In this document: one piece after another, positions 21,267-29,002 of the stretch
Layout of the letters: each line of letters opens with the position of its first letter
Numbering within the stretch: position 1 is the first letter of the stretch
Position numbers and translations under genes: made by a program
Notes under the pieces: model-generated
The model's input: the letters and a program-made list of their open reading frames with translations, nothing else
The model's database searches: none
Told to the model about the DNA's origin: nothing
Source of the DNA: Streptomonospora litoralis
GTDB taxonomy: Bacteria; Actinomycetota; Actinomycetes; Streptosporangiales; Streptosporangiaceae
Length of the DNA stretch: 64,000 nt
Direction: 5' to 3'
Assembly (NCBI RefSeq): GCF_004323735.1
Contig: NZ_CP036455.1
Span: forward strand, 5,327,101 to 5,391,100

Positions 21267-22745
21267 CTAGCCGTCGGCCCTACCGGCGACACCGGCCGTG
21301 CCCGGCTCCTGCTCGGACTCCCAGCACTGGATGTTGCGCAGCTGCGGCACCCGGTCGCGGGTGAAGACCGGGTCGAGGCCCTGCTTGCGCTGGGCGATGT
21401 AGTCCTTGAGCACCAGTGCAACGGCCCCGACGAGCGGAGCCAGGGCGATCAGGTTGACCAGGGCCATGAAGCCCATGGTGGCGTCGGCGAGGCTCCACAC
21501 GATCTGCACGGTGCCGATCGAGCCGAGGAACGTCGCGATCAGGAAGACGAACTTGAAGGTGGTCATCACACCGCGGTTCTCGGTGAGGAACGCGATGTTG
21601 GACTGGCCGTAGTAGAAGTTGCCGAGGATCGAGCTGAACGCCAGGAGCAGCAGCACCACCGTCAGCGCGTGCAGCGCCCACGGGCCCAGGCCGGTCTGCA
21701 GGGCCTCCTGGGTGAGCACCGGGCCGCGCTCCTCCCCGTAGGTGGGGTTGGTGACCAGGATCAAGAACGCCGTCATGGAGCAGATGATGAGCGTGTCGAA
21801 GTAGACGCCCAAGGTCTGCACGAGGCCCTGCTTCACCGGGTGGGTGACCGCGGCGGTGGCGCCGGCGTTGGGGGCCGAGCCCAGGCCGGCCTCGTTGGAG
21901 AACATGCCGCGGCGGACACCCTGGATGATCACGGTGCCCACGGCCGCTCCGGCGAACTCCCGCAGGCCGAAGGCGCCCTGCACGATCCGGGTGAAGACCA
22001 CGGGGATCTGGTCGGCGTAGAGCACGACCACGACCGCGCCCATCAGCACGTAGAGCGCGGCCATGAAAGGGACCAGCGTCTGCGTCACGTGGGCGATCCG
22101 GCGCACGCCGCCGAACACCACGAGCGCGGTCACCGCGACCACCAGCAGCCCGACTGCCGCCGTGACCCAGCCGGTGGTGCTGTAGCCGAACGCCTCGGCG
22201 GAGTTGGCGACCGCGTTGGCGATGGTGTTGCTCTGCACGGCGTTGAACACGAACGAGAACGTCACGATGATGGTGATGGCGAAGATGATCCCCATCCACC
22301 GCGCCTTGAGCCCGTGCTGCATGTAGTAGGCGGGGCCACCGCGGTAGCCGGTCCGGTCGCGCACCTTGTAGAGCTGGCCGAGGGTGGACTCCACGAAGCT
22401 CGCCGCCCCGACGAGTAGGCCCATCACCCACATCCACAGCACGGCCCCGGGTCCGCCGACCGCGATCGCACCGGCCACGCCGACGACGTTGCCGGTGCCG
22501 ATGCGCGCGGCCGCCGAGATCGAGAACGCCTGGAACGACGAGATCGCCCGCTTGCCGTCAGGGGCGACCTCCGGCTTGCTGCGCAGTGTCCGGAACATCT
22601 CCGGGATCATGCGCAGCTGGACGACGCCGAGCCTCGCGGTGAAGTAGATGCTGAGGACGGCCAGCAGGGGGATGAGCAGCCACGCCCAGAACGCGTCCGC
22701 GAATGACGTGACGGCCTCGTCGGCTACTCGGTTGAGTTCTTCCAC
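21267..22745 (-). CDS. alanine or glycine:cation symporter (AGCS family)
   Basis: A secondary transporter of about 492 residues that imports alanine or glycine with Na+. Family motifs are present: FQAFSISAAARIGTGNVVGVAGA, GGPGAVLWMW, YRGGPAYYMQHGL, GMFSNEAGLGSAPNA and ILGNFYYGQSN. Ten to eleven hydrophobic helices are visible. The GTG start (VEELNRVADEAV) lies about 11 bases after AAAGGAG; upstream in-frame codons give a basic, non-conserved extension. It is monocistronic, closed by a strong hairpin. No glycine riboswitch was recognised upstream. Confidence 0.93.
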   Translation of the reverse strand: MEELNRVADEAVTSFADAFWAWLLIPLLAVLSIYFTARLGVVQLRMIPEMFRTLRSKPEVAPDGKRAISSFQAFSISAAARIGTGNVVGVAGAIAVGGPGAVLWMWVMGLLVGAASFVESTLGQLYKVRDRTGYRGGPAYYMQHGLKARWMGIIFAITIIVTFSFVFNAVQSNTIANAVANSAEAFGYSTTGWVTAAVGLLVVAVTALVVFGGVRRIAHVTQTLVPFMAALYVLMGAVVVVLYADQIPVVFTRIVQGAFGLREFAGAAVGTVIIQGVRRGMFSNEAGLGSAPNAGATAAVTHPVKQGLVQTLGVYFDTLIICSMTAFLILVTNPTYGEERGPVLTQEALQTGLGPWALHALTVVLLLLAFSSILGNFYYGQSNIAFLTENRGVMTTFKFVFLIATFLGSIGTVQIVWSLADATMGFMALVNLIALAPLVGAVALVLKDYIAQRKQGLDPVFTRDRVPQLRNIQCWESEQEPGTAGVAGRADG

Positions 22746-23110
22746 GGCCCGTGGTGCTCCTTTGCTACGGGGGACGGCACCCGTCCTGCGTACCCGATAT
22801 GGGCACTTGTTCACGATTCAGCACGAGCTGTTACCGGATGACCATCGATCCGTTACCGTACTCCGCCGCCGACTCCGTCCGGATCACGGACCGCCCGCTC
22901 ACCTCCACACCGGTCCGTCGTGATCCGGCAGCGTAGAGGTCCCTGATCCACTCCTCCCCGCCTCTTGCCGCCGCGGCGCGGGCGCGCCGGACGGGCCGAG
23001 CGCGCCGCACCCGCCGAAGCGCCCGCGCTCGGCGCCGACGGCCCCTCCGGTCGGCACCGAGCGCAGCCTCCTGGAACGGCTCACCCGGACACCGGGTGCC
23101 CGTTGGGATC
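22746..23110. other. intergenic region, symporter promoter side
   Basis: About 365 bases with no gene. It should hold the symporter promoter (the stretch 22790-22870 is AT-richer, with GTTACCG repeated at 22830 and 22851) and the 3' end of the NarJ-like gene transcript. Confidence 0.4.
23027..23062 (-). terminator. hairpin downstream of narJ-like gene
   Basis: GCTCGGCGCCGAC at 23027-23039 pairs with GTCGGCACCGAGC at 23050-23062, with one mismatch. It begins about 50 bp past the stop of the NarJ-like gene. A probable factor-independent terminator. Confidence 0.55.
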
Positions 23111-23809
23111 TCAGCGCCGCGCGGTGCCGGAACGGGCCGGGGGTACCTGCGGCTCCCCCGCCTGCCTCGGCACGGCGGCGACCCGGCCGTTCGCGCCCGC
23201 GACCGCGCGGCCGCCGGCGACCGTGCGGCCGCCGGTATCGCGGGCAGACGCGGGCACGGTCGCGCACACCGCGTCGAGCACCGCCGCGTAGGGGGTGCCC
23301 CGCTCGGCCAGTGCGGCGCGCAGCCGCTCCAGCCCCGGCCGCAGCCGCACCAGCAGCCGCTCGCCGCGTTCGGCGTCGACGCGGGCCGCGAACTCCAGCA
23401 GCACTGCGAGGTGGTCGGGCCGCTCGTCCGCGCCGGTGCGCCGGGCCCGGGCGGCGTACACCTCGGCGATGCGGGCTCGCGCGCGGCGGCGCCACAGCGC
23501 GTCGCCGTCGGTGTGGTCGAGCAGGAGCGGGGTGCGGCGGCGGGTGTCGAAGGTGAGGGCGTAGTGGGACCGCAGCTCGCGTTCGGGCTCGGCGGCGGCG
23601 TGATCGCAGAACCCGGCGAGCCCGCGGCGCGCGTCGATCGCCGGGAGCTCCAGGAGTGCGCGGCGGATCAGCGGCAGCCGTTCGTAGAAGCGCGGGCCGG
23701 GCCGACTGAGCAGTACCGAGGCGGCGCGGCGCACGGCGGCCTCCACCGCCGCTTCGTCCCGGAAGGCGTCGATCGGCGTCCACGCGCGGCCGGAATGCCC
23801 GGCGGACAC
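23111..23809 (-). CDS. narJ: orphan nitrate-reductase molybdenum-cofactor assembly chaperone (NarJ-like)
   Basis: NarJ proteins hold the nitrate reductase alpha subunit while its Mo cofactor is inserted. The family features are clear: RAASVLLSRPGPRFYERLPL, the hallmark SHYALTFDTRRRTPLLLDHT with DGDALWRR, ERPDHLAVLLEFAARVD and PYAAVLDAVCATVP. The start is uncertain. GTG 23809 gives 232 residues, a normal length; the open frame runs back to 24118 through AT-richer DNA that looks like promoter. No narG, narH or narI gene lies within 20 kb on either side, which is unusual because narJ is normally the third gene of narGHJI. It may serve a nitrate reductase encoded elsewhere. Confidence 0.82.
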   Translation of the reverse strand: MSAGHSGRAWTPIDAFRDEAAVEAAVRRAASVLLSRPGPRFYERLPLIRRALLELPAIDARRGLAGFCDHAAAEPERELRSHYALTFDTRRRTPLLLDHTDGDALWRRRARARIAEVYAARARRTGADERPDHLAVLLEFAARVDAERGERLLVRLRPGLERLRAALAERGTPYAAVLDAVCATVPASARDTGGRTVAGGRAVAGANGRVAAVPRQAGEPQVPPARSGTARR

Positions 23810-24189
23810 CGCGGCGGCCGCGGAATCGCCGTTTGCGCTGTTCCCGGCGACTTCGCCGGACCACTCCCGGAAACCGGCCTTTCCCTTTCCCTGAAATCGG
23901 TCCGAACATTCATCGAAAAACAACAGAGGTTCTCCGACGCCGACACTGTGAGCTGCGCTTTTACCGTTGTTATGCACAATCACCACTCGCCTTTTGCTTC
24001 GCTGCACACCGGGCAGAGTGAACTGCGACCCCCCTGGACGGAACAGACCCTTCGGCCGGAAAGGTACCCAAGAAGGGCACCATTGCCCACACGATGCGCT
24101 TTCTGAATTTCCGGGCACCCGGCAAGCGGGCGGTGCCGCCGATCCACGGTCCGGCCGGTGCGCGCGGAAGGCTGCGCCGACCTCGCAGG
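23810..24189. other. intergenic region upstream of narJ-like gene
   Basis: No gene is seen. The stretch 23880-24020 is clearly less GC-rich than its neighbours (CATCGAAAAACAACAGAGG, TTACCGTTGTTATGCAC), which suits a promoter for the NarJ-like gene. Whether part of it is coding depends on the true start of that gene. Confidence 0.4.
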
Positions 24190-24918
24190 TCAGCCGCGCG
24201 CGTCGCCGGCGCGCACCAGGACGGCCGCGCGGTTGCCCGCCCGCACGCGCTCAAGGGCGCCCACACCTGCGGGCAGCGCGACCTTGCGCGTGCGCGCGGT
24301 CACCGCGAGGACTGCGTGCTCGGGCAGGACCGCGGCCAGCGCGCGCACCAGCGCGGGTACGGGGTCGGCGTCGGGGGGCGCGCCGGAGAAGCGCGTCAGG
24401 TCGCCGTAGGGGATGTCGGTGAGCACCAGGTCGACGGGGCGCTCCGGCTCAGCGGGGTGGAAGACGTCGCCGCGGCGGACCGCGCCGTCGAGGTCGCCGC
24501 CCAGCCCGCGCAGTCGTTCGGCCAACCGCGCAGCGGCGTCGGCGCGCTCCACCATCGCCGGTTTGCCGAACTCCGCGGCTTGGGCCCGCAGCTCGCGCTC
24601 GCGCTCGGCCAGGCCGGCGCCGGAGAGCAGGCCCACGTTGCGCTCGGCGACGGACAGCGCCGCCGGGTCTGTGTCGGTGGCCAGCAGCCGGGACAGGCGG
24701 TCGCGGTGCAGCATGGCCGCCGCGACGGCGAGCTGCCCGCTTCCGCAGCAGGGGTCCCATAGCACGAACGGAGCGGCGCCGAGGCGGGCCGCGGCGCGCT
24801 GGAACAACTCGTCGGCGAGCCGGACGGGGAACCCGGGATGGCCCGGCGCCGAATACAGGACGTTCCCGCCGCCGAGATCGGAATCATCGCGACGCTCGGT
24901 CGCGTACCGGTAGGCCAC
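24190..24918 (-). CDS. AviRa-family 23S rRNA (guanine) methyltransferase
   Basis: A 242-residue SAM-dependent methyltransferase. The N-terminus MAYRYATERRDDSDLGGGNV and SAPGHPGFPVRLADELF, the SAM loop DPCCGSGQLAVAAAMLHRD and the catalytic-type motif TDIPYGD match the AviRa family. AviRa of the avilamycin producer methylates 23S rRNA and gives orthosomycin resistance. Homologues without an antibiotic cluster, as here, are common in actinomycetes and are probably rRNA-modification enzymes. No avilamycin-type genes are nearby. Confidence 0.85.
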   Translation of the reverse strand: MAYRYATERRDDSDLGGGNVLYSAPGHPGFPVRLADELFQRAAARLGAAPFVLWDPCCGSGQLAVAAAMLHRDRLSRLLATDTDPAALSVAERNVGLLSGAGLAERERELRAQAAEFGKPAMVERADAAARLAERLRGLGGDLDGAVRRGDVFHPAEPERPVDLVLTDIPYGDLTRFSGAPPDADPVPALVRALAAVLPEHAVLAVTARTRKVALPAGVGALERVRAGNRAAVLVRAGDARG

Positions 24919-24976
24919 AGGGTCCCTTCGCGGCCGTGCGGCGCGGCGGGCCGACGACGCGGACGCGAGAACAGGG

Positions 24977-25051
24977 CGGTCCTGACGGGATTTGAACCCG
25001 CGGCCTCCACCTTGACAGGGTGGCGAGCACTCCTAGCTGCTCCACAGGACC
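24977..25051 (-). tRNA. tRNA-Asp (GTC), copy 1
   Basis: A 75-nt cloverleaf on the minus strand. The acceptor stem GGTCCTG pairs with CAGGACC and the discriminator is G. Anticodon loop CTGTCAA sits between CCACC and GGTGG, giving anticodon GTC. The T-loop GTTCAAATC is normal. No CCA is encoded. Its sequence is identical to the copy at 28608-28682. Confidence 0.97.
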
Positions 25052-25219
25052 TCGGTGCTTCCGGCCACCGGGGCGACCGCGCACTCGTACAACTGTAGCG
25101 CCCCTGCGGAGTGCTCCGCACCTCGATTCGGAGCTGTCCCCATCTCCGCAGCGTGCCGGGACACCCGTCCTCTCCACCCGTCCGGCCGCTGCGCTGCCTA
25201 CTCCCGGCCGAGGTGTTTC

Positions 25220-25600
25220 CTAGCCGGGGGCAGTGGAGCCGGCGGCATCGGAGGGCTGCGCGGGCGCCAAGCGCATCTCCTCGATGCGGCGCTGGTGCTC
25301 CTCACCCCAGTCGCCCAGCGGGCCGAGCGCCTCGTTGAGCGAGACACCGAAGGGAGTCAGCGAGTAGACCACCTTGGGCGGCACCTGCTCGTGGACGTCG
25401 CGCTGCACCAGGGTGTCGGCCTCCATCTCGCGGAGCTGCTGGATGAGCATCTTCTCGCTGACGCCCTCCAGCGCCCGGCGCAGCTGCCCGAAGCGGCGCG
25501 CGCCCTGGCCCAGCTCCCAGAGGATCAGCGCCTTCCACTTCCCACCGACCACCGCCAGTGCCGCGTCCAGCCCGCAGCTGAAGGAATGCGTCTGCACCAT
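25220..25600 (-). CDS. HxlR-family transcriptional regulator
   Basis: A 126-residue winged-helix regulator. Diagnostic residues are SCGLDAALAVVGGKWKALIL with the N-terminal Cys, LRRALEGVSEKMLIQQLREM (recognition region) and a wing at VPPKVVYSLTPFG. HxlR/YodB proteins sense quinones, aldehydes or thiol stress through the N-terminal Cys. It is divergent from the reductase at 25731, which is its likely target; two GTAGGTAC repeats lie between them. The ATG at 25600 sits 8 bases after AGAGG. Confidence 0.92.
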   Translation of the reverse strand: MVQTHSFSCGLDAALAVVGGKWKALILWELGQGARRFGQLRRALEGVSEKMLIQQLREMEADTLVQRDVHEQVPPKVVYSLTPFGVSLNEALGPLGDWGEEHQRRIEEMRLAPAQPSDAAGSTAPG

Positions 25601-25615
25601 CACACTTACCTCTCG

Positions 25616-25642
25616 GTAGGTACCTGACAGAAAAGTAGGTAC
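25616..25642. promoter_or_regulatory. HxlR operator candidate: two GTAGGTAC direct repeats
   Basis: GTAGGTAC occurs at 25616-25623 and 25635-25642, 19 bases apart (about two helical turns). The second copy extends to AGTAGGTACT, an AGTA/TACT symmetric element like those bound by YodB/HypR-type HxlR proteins. It sits immediately upstream of the regulator and about 90 bp from the reductase. Confidence 0.55.
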
Positions 25643-25730
25643 TAGACCTTAGCGCAGTAGCAGTCGAGGATGAAGAACCGCGCACCCGGCCGGGCGCCGC
25701 CGTAGACCGTCGTAAACAAGGAGGATCCTG

Positions 25731-26612
25731 GTGACCTCGAACGAAACCGCCCCCGTGGCCGTCATCGGTCTGGGCGACATGGGCGCTGCGCTGGCCGGTG
25801 CGCTGCTGAAGGCGGGGCATCCGACAACAGTGTGGAACCGCACCCCGCACAAGGCCGACCCGTTGGTGGAACAGGGGGCCACGCGCGCGGCCTCAGCGGC
25901 TGCGGCGGTGGCCGCGGCGCCGCTGGTCGTCGCGTGTGTGCTGGACGACGCGGCGCTGCGCCAGGCCCTCGGCGGGGCCGACCTCGACGGGCGCACCCTG
26001 GTGAACCTGACCAACGGCACACCCGCCCACGCCCGCGTCGCCGCGGCCTGGGCTGCCGAACAAGGCGCCGACTACCTGGACGGCGGCATCATGGCGGTAC
26101 CCGCGATGATCGGCGGGGCGGACTGCCGGGTGATCTACAGCGGGCCGCGGGCGGTCTTCGACGAACACGCACCGACGCTCGGCGCCTTCGGGGAGGCCCG
26201 CTACGCCGGTGCGGACCCCGGACTCGCCGCCCTCCACGACCTCGCACTGCTGAGCGGCATGTACGGGCTGATCTCGGGGTTCCTGCACGCGGTGGCGATG
26301 GTGCGCTCGGCGGGTGAGAAGTCCGGCGAGTTCACCACGGCGGAACTCGTGCCGTGGGTGAGCGGGATGACCGCCATCCTGCCTACGCTGGCCGAGCAGG
26401 TCGACAGCGGCGATTTCGCCACCGAGGGGTCCAACCTCGGCATGCAGGCCGCCGGCTACGCCAACATCCTCGACGCCGCACGGGACGCGGGCCTCAGCAC
26501 GGAACTGATGGCGCCGCTGGGCACGCTGATGAACCGCTATCTGGAGGCGGGTGGCGCACCCGGAAACGACCTCTCCGCGCTGGTCGGCATGCTGCACACG
26601 ACCGGGGCCTGA
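25731..26612 (+). CDS. NAD(P)-binding reductase, imine-reductase/beta-hydroxyacid-dehydrogenase type
   Basis: A 293-residue protein with an N-terminal Rossmann domain, VAVIGLGDMGAALAGALLKA then GHPTTVWNR(T), an Arg/Thr pattern favouring NADPH. The all-helical C-terminal domain (about 165-290) starts at DLALLSGMYGLISGFLHAVA and is typical of the imine-reductase-like branch of 6-phosphogluconate-dehydrogenase relatives. The catalytic Lys of hydroxyacid dehydrogenases is not evident, as expected for that branch. The GTG start follows AAGGAGG. Probably repressed by the divergent HxlR protein. A paralogue is encoded at 52721. Confidence 0.85.
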   Translation: MTSNETAPVAVIGLGDMGAALAGALLKAGHPTTVWNRTPHKADPLVEQGATRAASAAAAVAAAPLVVACVLDDAALRQALGGADLDGRTLVNLTNGTPAHARVAAAWAAEQGADYLDGGIMAVPAMIGGADCRVIYSGPRAVFDEHAPTLGAFGEARYAGADPGLAALHDLALLSGMYGLISGFLHAVAMVRSAGEKSGEFTTAELVPWVSGMTAILPTLAEQVDSGDFATEGSNLGMQAAGYANILDAARDAGLSTELMAPLGTLMNRYLEAGGAPGNDLSALVGMLHTTGA

Positions 26613-26865
26613 GTGAGTGCCCCGCGCGCCGCCCGCCCCGCTCGGCGCAGGCGGCGCGCAGGGCCTCGACGCGTCAGCCGGGTCGGCGCCTCGCGGGAGG
26701 CGGCGCGCACCCGCGACGCGGCGCTACAGTGCGGGCAGAGGGCCGAACAGCCGCGGGGCCACGACGGGTAGCAGCGGCAGCGGCTCTCGCGAACCGTCGG
26801 CGTCACAGGCTGCGCCGCCCGCGACCGGGGCCGGTTTCGCGGACGGCGGCCGGAGGGATGAGCAG

Positions 26866-27348
26866 GTGAACGACCCGGAACGCAGCACACCCGCCGCGGA
26901 GCAGGGCGGCCCCGCGCCGCAGGCCGACCCGCAGGCCGCCCCACGGGCCGACTCACGGGCCGACCCGAAGATGCCTGCGGGGCACCCCAGCGGGCGTGTG
27001 GACCGCTGGATCTGGGCGGTGCGGCTGGCCAAGACCCGCGCCGACGCCGCCCAGGCGTGCCGCGGAGGGCACGTGCGCGTCAACGACCGGACGGCCAAGC
27101 CGGCGACCACCGTACGCGTCGGCGACGAGGTCCAGGTGCGGCTCAACGGGGTCACGCGCGTCGTCGACGTGGCCCTGGTGATCGACAAGCGCGTCGGCGC
27201 GCCGATCGCCCGCCGCTGCTACACCGACCGCAGTCCCGAACCCACTCCGCAGCCTCCCGGCGCGGTCCTGCGGCGCGAGCGCGGTGCGGGGCGCCCCACC
27301 AAGCGCGACCGGCGCCAAATCGACCAGATGCGCCGCAAGGGGTTCTGA
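26866..27348 (+). CDS. S4-domain RNA-binding protein (Hsp15-like)
   Basis: A 160-residue protein. After about 45 Pro/Ala-rich residues comes the S4 domain: RVDRWIWAVRLAKTRADAAQ, CRGGHVRVNDRTAKPATTVRVGDEV. A basic tail (RGAGRPTKRDRRQIDQMRRK) follows. This matches Hsp15/YrfH-type proteins, which bind stalled 50S subunits carrying peptidyl-tRNA. The GTG at 26866 follows GGAGGG with 8-base spacing. Confidence 0.88.
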   Translation: MNDPERSTPAAEQGGPAPQADPQAAPRADSRADPKMPAGHPSGRVDRWIWAVRLAKTRADAAQACRGGHVRVNDRTAKPATTVRVGDEVQVRLNGVTRVVDVALVIDKRVGAPIARRCYTDRSPEPTPQPPGAVLRRERGAGRPTKRDRRQIDQMRRKGF

Positions 27349-27394
27349 CCAGTCCACCCGGCCGCCCCGGTCCCGGAGCACCGACGGCCCTCCG

Positions 27395-27625
27395 TCACTC
27401 GCCGCCGTCGGCGTCAGCCTCGGTGCCCTGGGCATCGGCGCGCTTGCGGCGGCGCCTGCGGGAGATGCGGCCGAACATCCACGCGGCGTCGAGCATCGCG
27501 AACACGACCAGCCCCCACACGACCGTCATGAAGCTCAACCCGTCGGCCCGCCACGAGGCGAAGCACAGATAGCCCGCGATCACCGCGCAGAGCAGCGCCA
27601 CCCACACCGTCCAGCGCCCGATCAC
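27395..27625 (-). CDS. small two-helix membrane protein, unknown function
   Basis: A 76-residue protein with two membrane helices (about residues 4-24 and 32-52) and a strongly basic tail, RISRRRRRKRADAQ, ending acidic. The GTG start at 27625 is preceded by GAGGAGG. I recognise no family. It precedes no obvious operon partner; another small two-helix protein lies 213 bp upstream on the same strand. Confidence 0.7.
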   Translation of the reverse strand: MIGRWTVWVALLCAVIAGYLCFASWRADGLSFMTVVWGLVVFAMLDAAWMFGRISRRRRRKRADAQGTEADADGGE

Positions 27626-27837
27626 AGCGCAGCCTCCTCGCCCGCCCCGCAACGAGCGGTCAACACTTCGGCACGTCGAGGACCCGCCTCCGCGCCCAAG
27701 TCCACCGCTCGGCGGGGCCCGCCGCAACCCGCCCCGGACGAGCCGCCGCCCATCGGGCGGGCCATCGGTGGGCATCTCCCCGCCACCGGCTCCAGGCGAC
27801 CCCAGCCCGGCTAACGCCCCGGACGCACGGCTTCCTG

Positions 27838-28077
27838 CTACGAGGCCGCCCCGGCGGGCTCGGCGGACTCGCGACGGCGGCGGCGCAGGCGCATCCCGTT
27901 CACGGCCATGAGCAGGAAGACCGCGGACGAGATGAAGCCCAGCCAAGTCGTCCAGGCGCTTGCCGCCGGATCGTAGAGGTCTCTGACCCCGCTGATGAGC
28001 AGGCTGATACCGAGAAGCAGCCACGCGAAGATGAAAGTCCATGAACTATCGTACGCGGCATTCGCTTCTTTCGTCAC
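27838..28077 (-). CDS. small two-helix membrane protein, unknown function
   Basis: A 79-residue protein with two hydrophobic helices (FIFAWLLLGISLLISGV and WLGFISSAVFLLMAVNGM) and a basic RLRRRRRE segment near the end. The GTG start follows GAGGAGTC. Topology resembles the neighbouring 76-residue protein, but there is no clear sequence identity. No family recognised. Confidence 0.7.
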   Translation of the reverse strand: MTKEANAAYDSSWTFIFAWLLLGISLLISGVRDLYDPAASAWTTWLGFISSAVFLLMAVNGMRLRRRRRESAEPAGAAS

Positions 28078-28461
28078 TGCAGCTGACTCCTCATCGACGC
28101 GAAGATCCGATGCCGCCCCCGCGGAATCGGGCTAGGCGCCGTGGGAGAGGGGTGCGCATCCTTCCGGTTCCTCTCGGTGTACCTGCCCCGGTTCGGTCCG
28201 AAACCGGCGCAGACCCGATTCCGCCCGGCCGCGACGGCCGGATCGTGCCACCCGCGCAGGCGACCGCCGGCGCCAGGTCGGCGAGGCGTGGAATGACCGT
28301 ATCGCGCCAGCCGGGGGCCGTCGCCGAACGCCACGACCGGGGCGCGTTCGCCATCGGCCTTCGACGCCCGTCCCGCCCACCTCGCCGAAGGCGAGGGCTG
28401 ACGCCATGCGGTGTGCGGCTGCGGGAGGCTGGCCTACCACCCTCGGTGGCGACCCAAAAAA
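28078..28461. other. intergenic region between small membrane protein and tRNA operon
   Basis: About 380 bases without a supported gene. Frames that stay open here run antisense into the tRNA genes. No repeat or regulatory motif was recognised apart from the tRNA operon terminator at its right edge. Confidence 0.4.
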
Positions 28462-28488
28462 GCCCGGCGCCTCTTCGGCTCCGGGCTT
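28462..28488 (-). terminator. intrinsic terminator of the tRNA Glu-Asp-Phe operon
   Basis: AGCCCGG (28462-28468) pairs with CCGGGCT (28482-28488). In the direction of transcription the stem is followed by TTTTTT, a textbook U-run. It lies 20 bp past tRNA-Phe. Confidence 0.9.
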
Positions 28489-28507
28489 CTTCGCTGGTCG
28501 GACTGTG

Positions 28508-28581
28508 TGGCCAGGGACGGGGTCGAACCGCCGACCTTCCGCTTTTCAGGCGGACGCTCGTACCAACTGAGCTACCTGGCC
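28508..28581 (-). tRNA. tRNA-Phe (GAA)
   Basis: A 74-nt cloverleaf. Acceptor GGCCAGG pairs with CCTGGCC, discriminator A. Anticodon loop CTGAAAA gives GAA. It is the last gene of a minus-strand Glu-Asp-Phe tRNA cluster and is followed by an intrinsic terminator. Confidence 0.97.
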
Positions 28582-28607
28582 CCAGGCACACCGGTCGGTG
28601 TGTGAGG

Positions 28608-28682
28608 CGGTCCTGACGGGATTTGAACCCGCGGCCTCCACCTTGACAGGGTGGCGAGCACTCCTAGCTGCTCCACAGGACC
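28608..28682 (-). tRNA. tRNA-Asp (GTC), copy 2
   Basis: 75 nt, identical to the copy at 24977-25051 over the whole gene. Anticodon loop CTGTCAA (GTC), discriminator G. Middle member of the Glu-Asp-Phe cluster. Confidence 0.97.
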
Positions 28683-28800
28683 TCGACACTGTGTTCTGTT
28701 GTGTGACGCAGACCGCGAATGTCCGGTTGACCGGGATCTTCGCGCTCTTCGCTCTCCGTCTCATTCTGCCAGACCTTCGGCAATGGTTTGACCGGAGCCG

Positions 28801-28873
28801 TACCCCCAACCGGATTCGAACCGGCGTTACCGCCTTGAAAGGGCGGCGTCCTAGGCCACTAGACGATGGGGGC
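28801..28873 (-). tRNA. tRNA-Glu (TTC)
   Basis: A 73-nt cloverleaf. Acceptor GCCCCCA pairs with TGGGGGT (G-U at the first pair), discriminator A. Anticodon loop CTTTCAA gives TTC. First gene of the Glu-Asp-Phe cluster; the arrangement is conserved in actinomycetes. Confidence 0.97.
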
Positions 28874-29002
28874 CTCGACGACGAACGCGGTCGTCATTCT
28901 CCCACTTCGCCAGTCGTCGGGACGGCTCAAGCATAGGGGAGATTCCACCCCGGTGCCAAAGCGGTTCGCCGCCGACGCGCCACAGCATGTGGGCAGCAGG
29001 CG

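Noticed and set aside
22746-22960. Glycine riboswitch upstream of the alanine/glycine symporter
   Set aside because: The conserved glycine-aptamer core and tandem arrangement were not found in this stretch.
24190-24918. Avilamycin or orthosomycin biosynthetic/resistance cluster
   Set aside because: Only the AviRa-type methyltransferase is present; no AviRb, polyketide or sugar genes occur nearby, and the family is widespread as a housekeeping-like enzyme.
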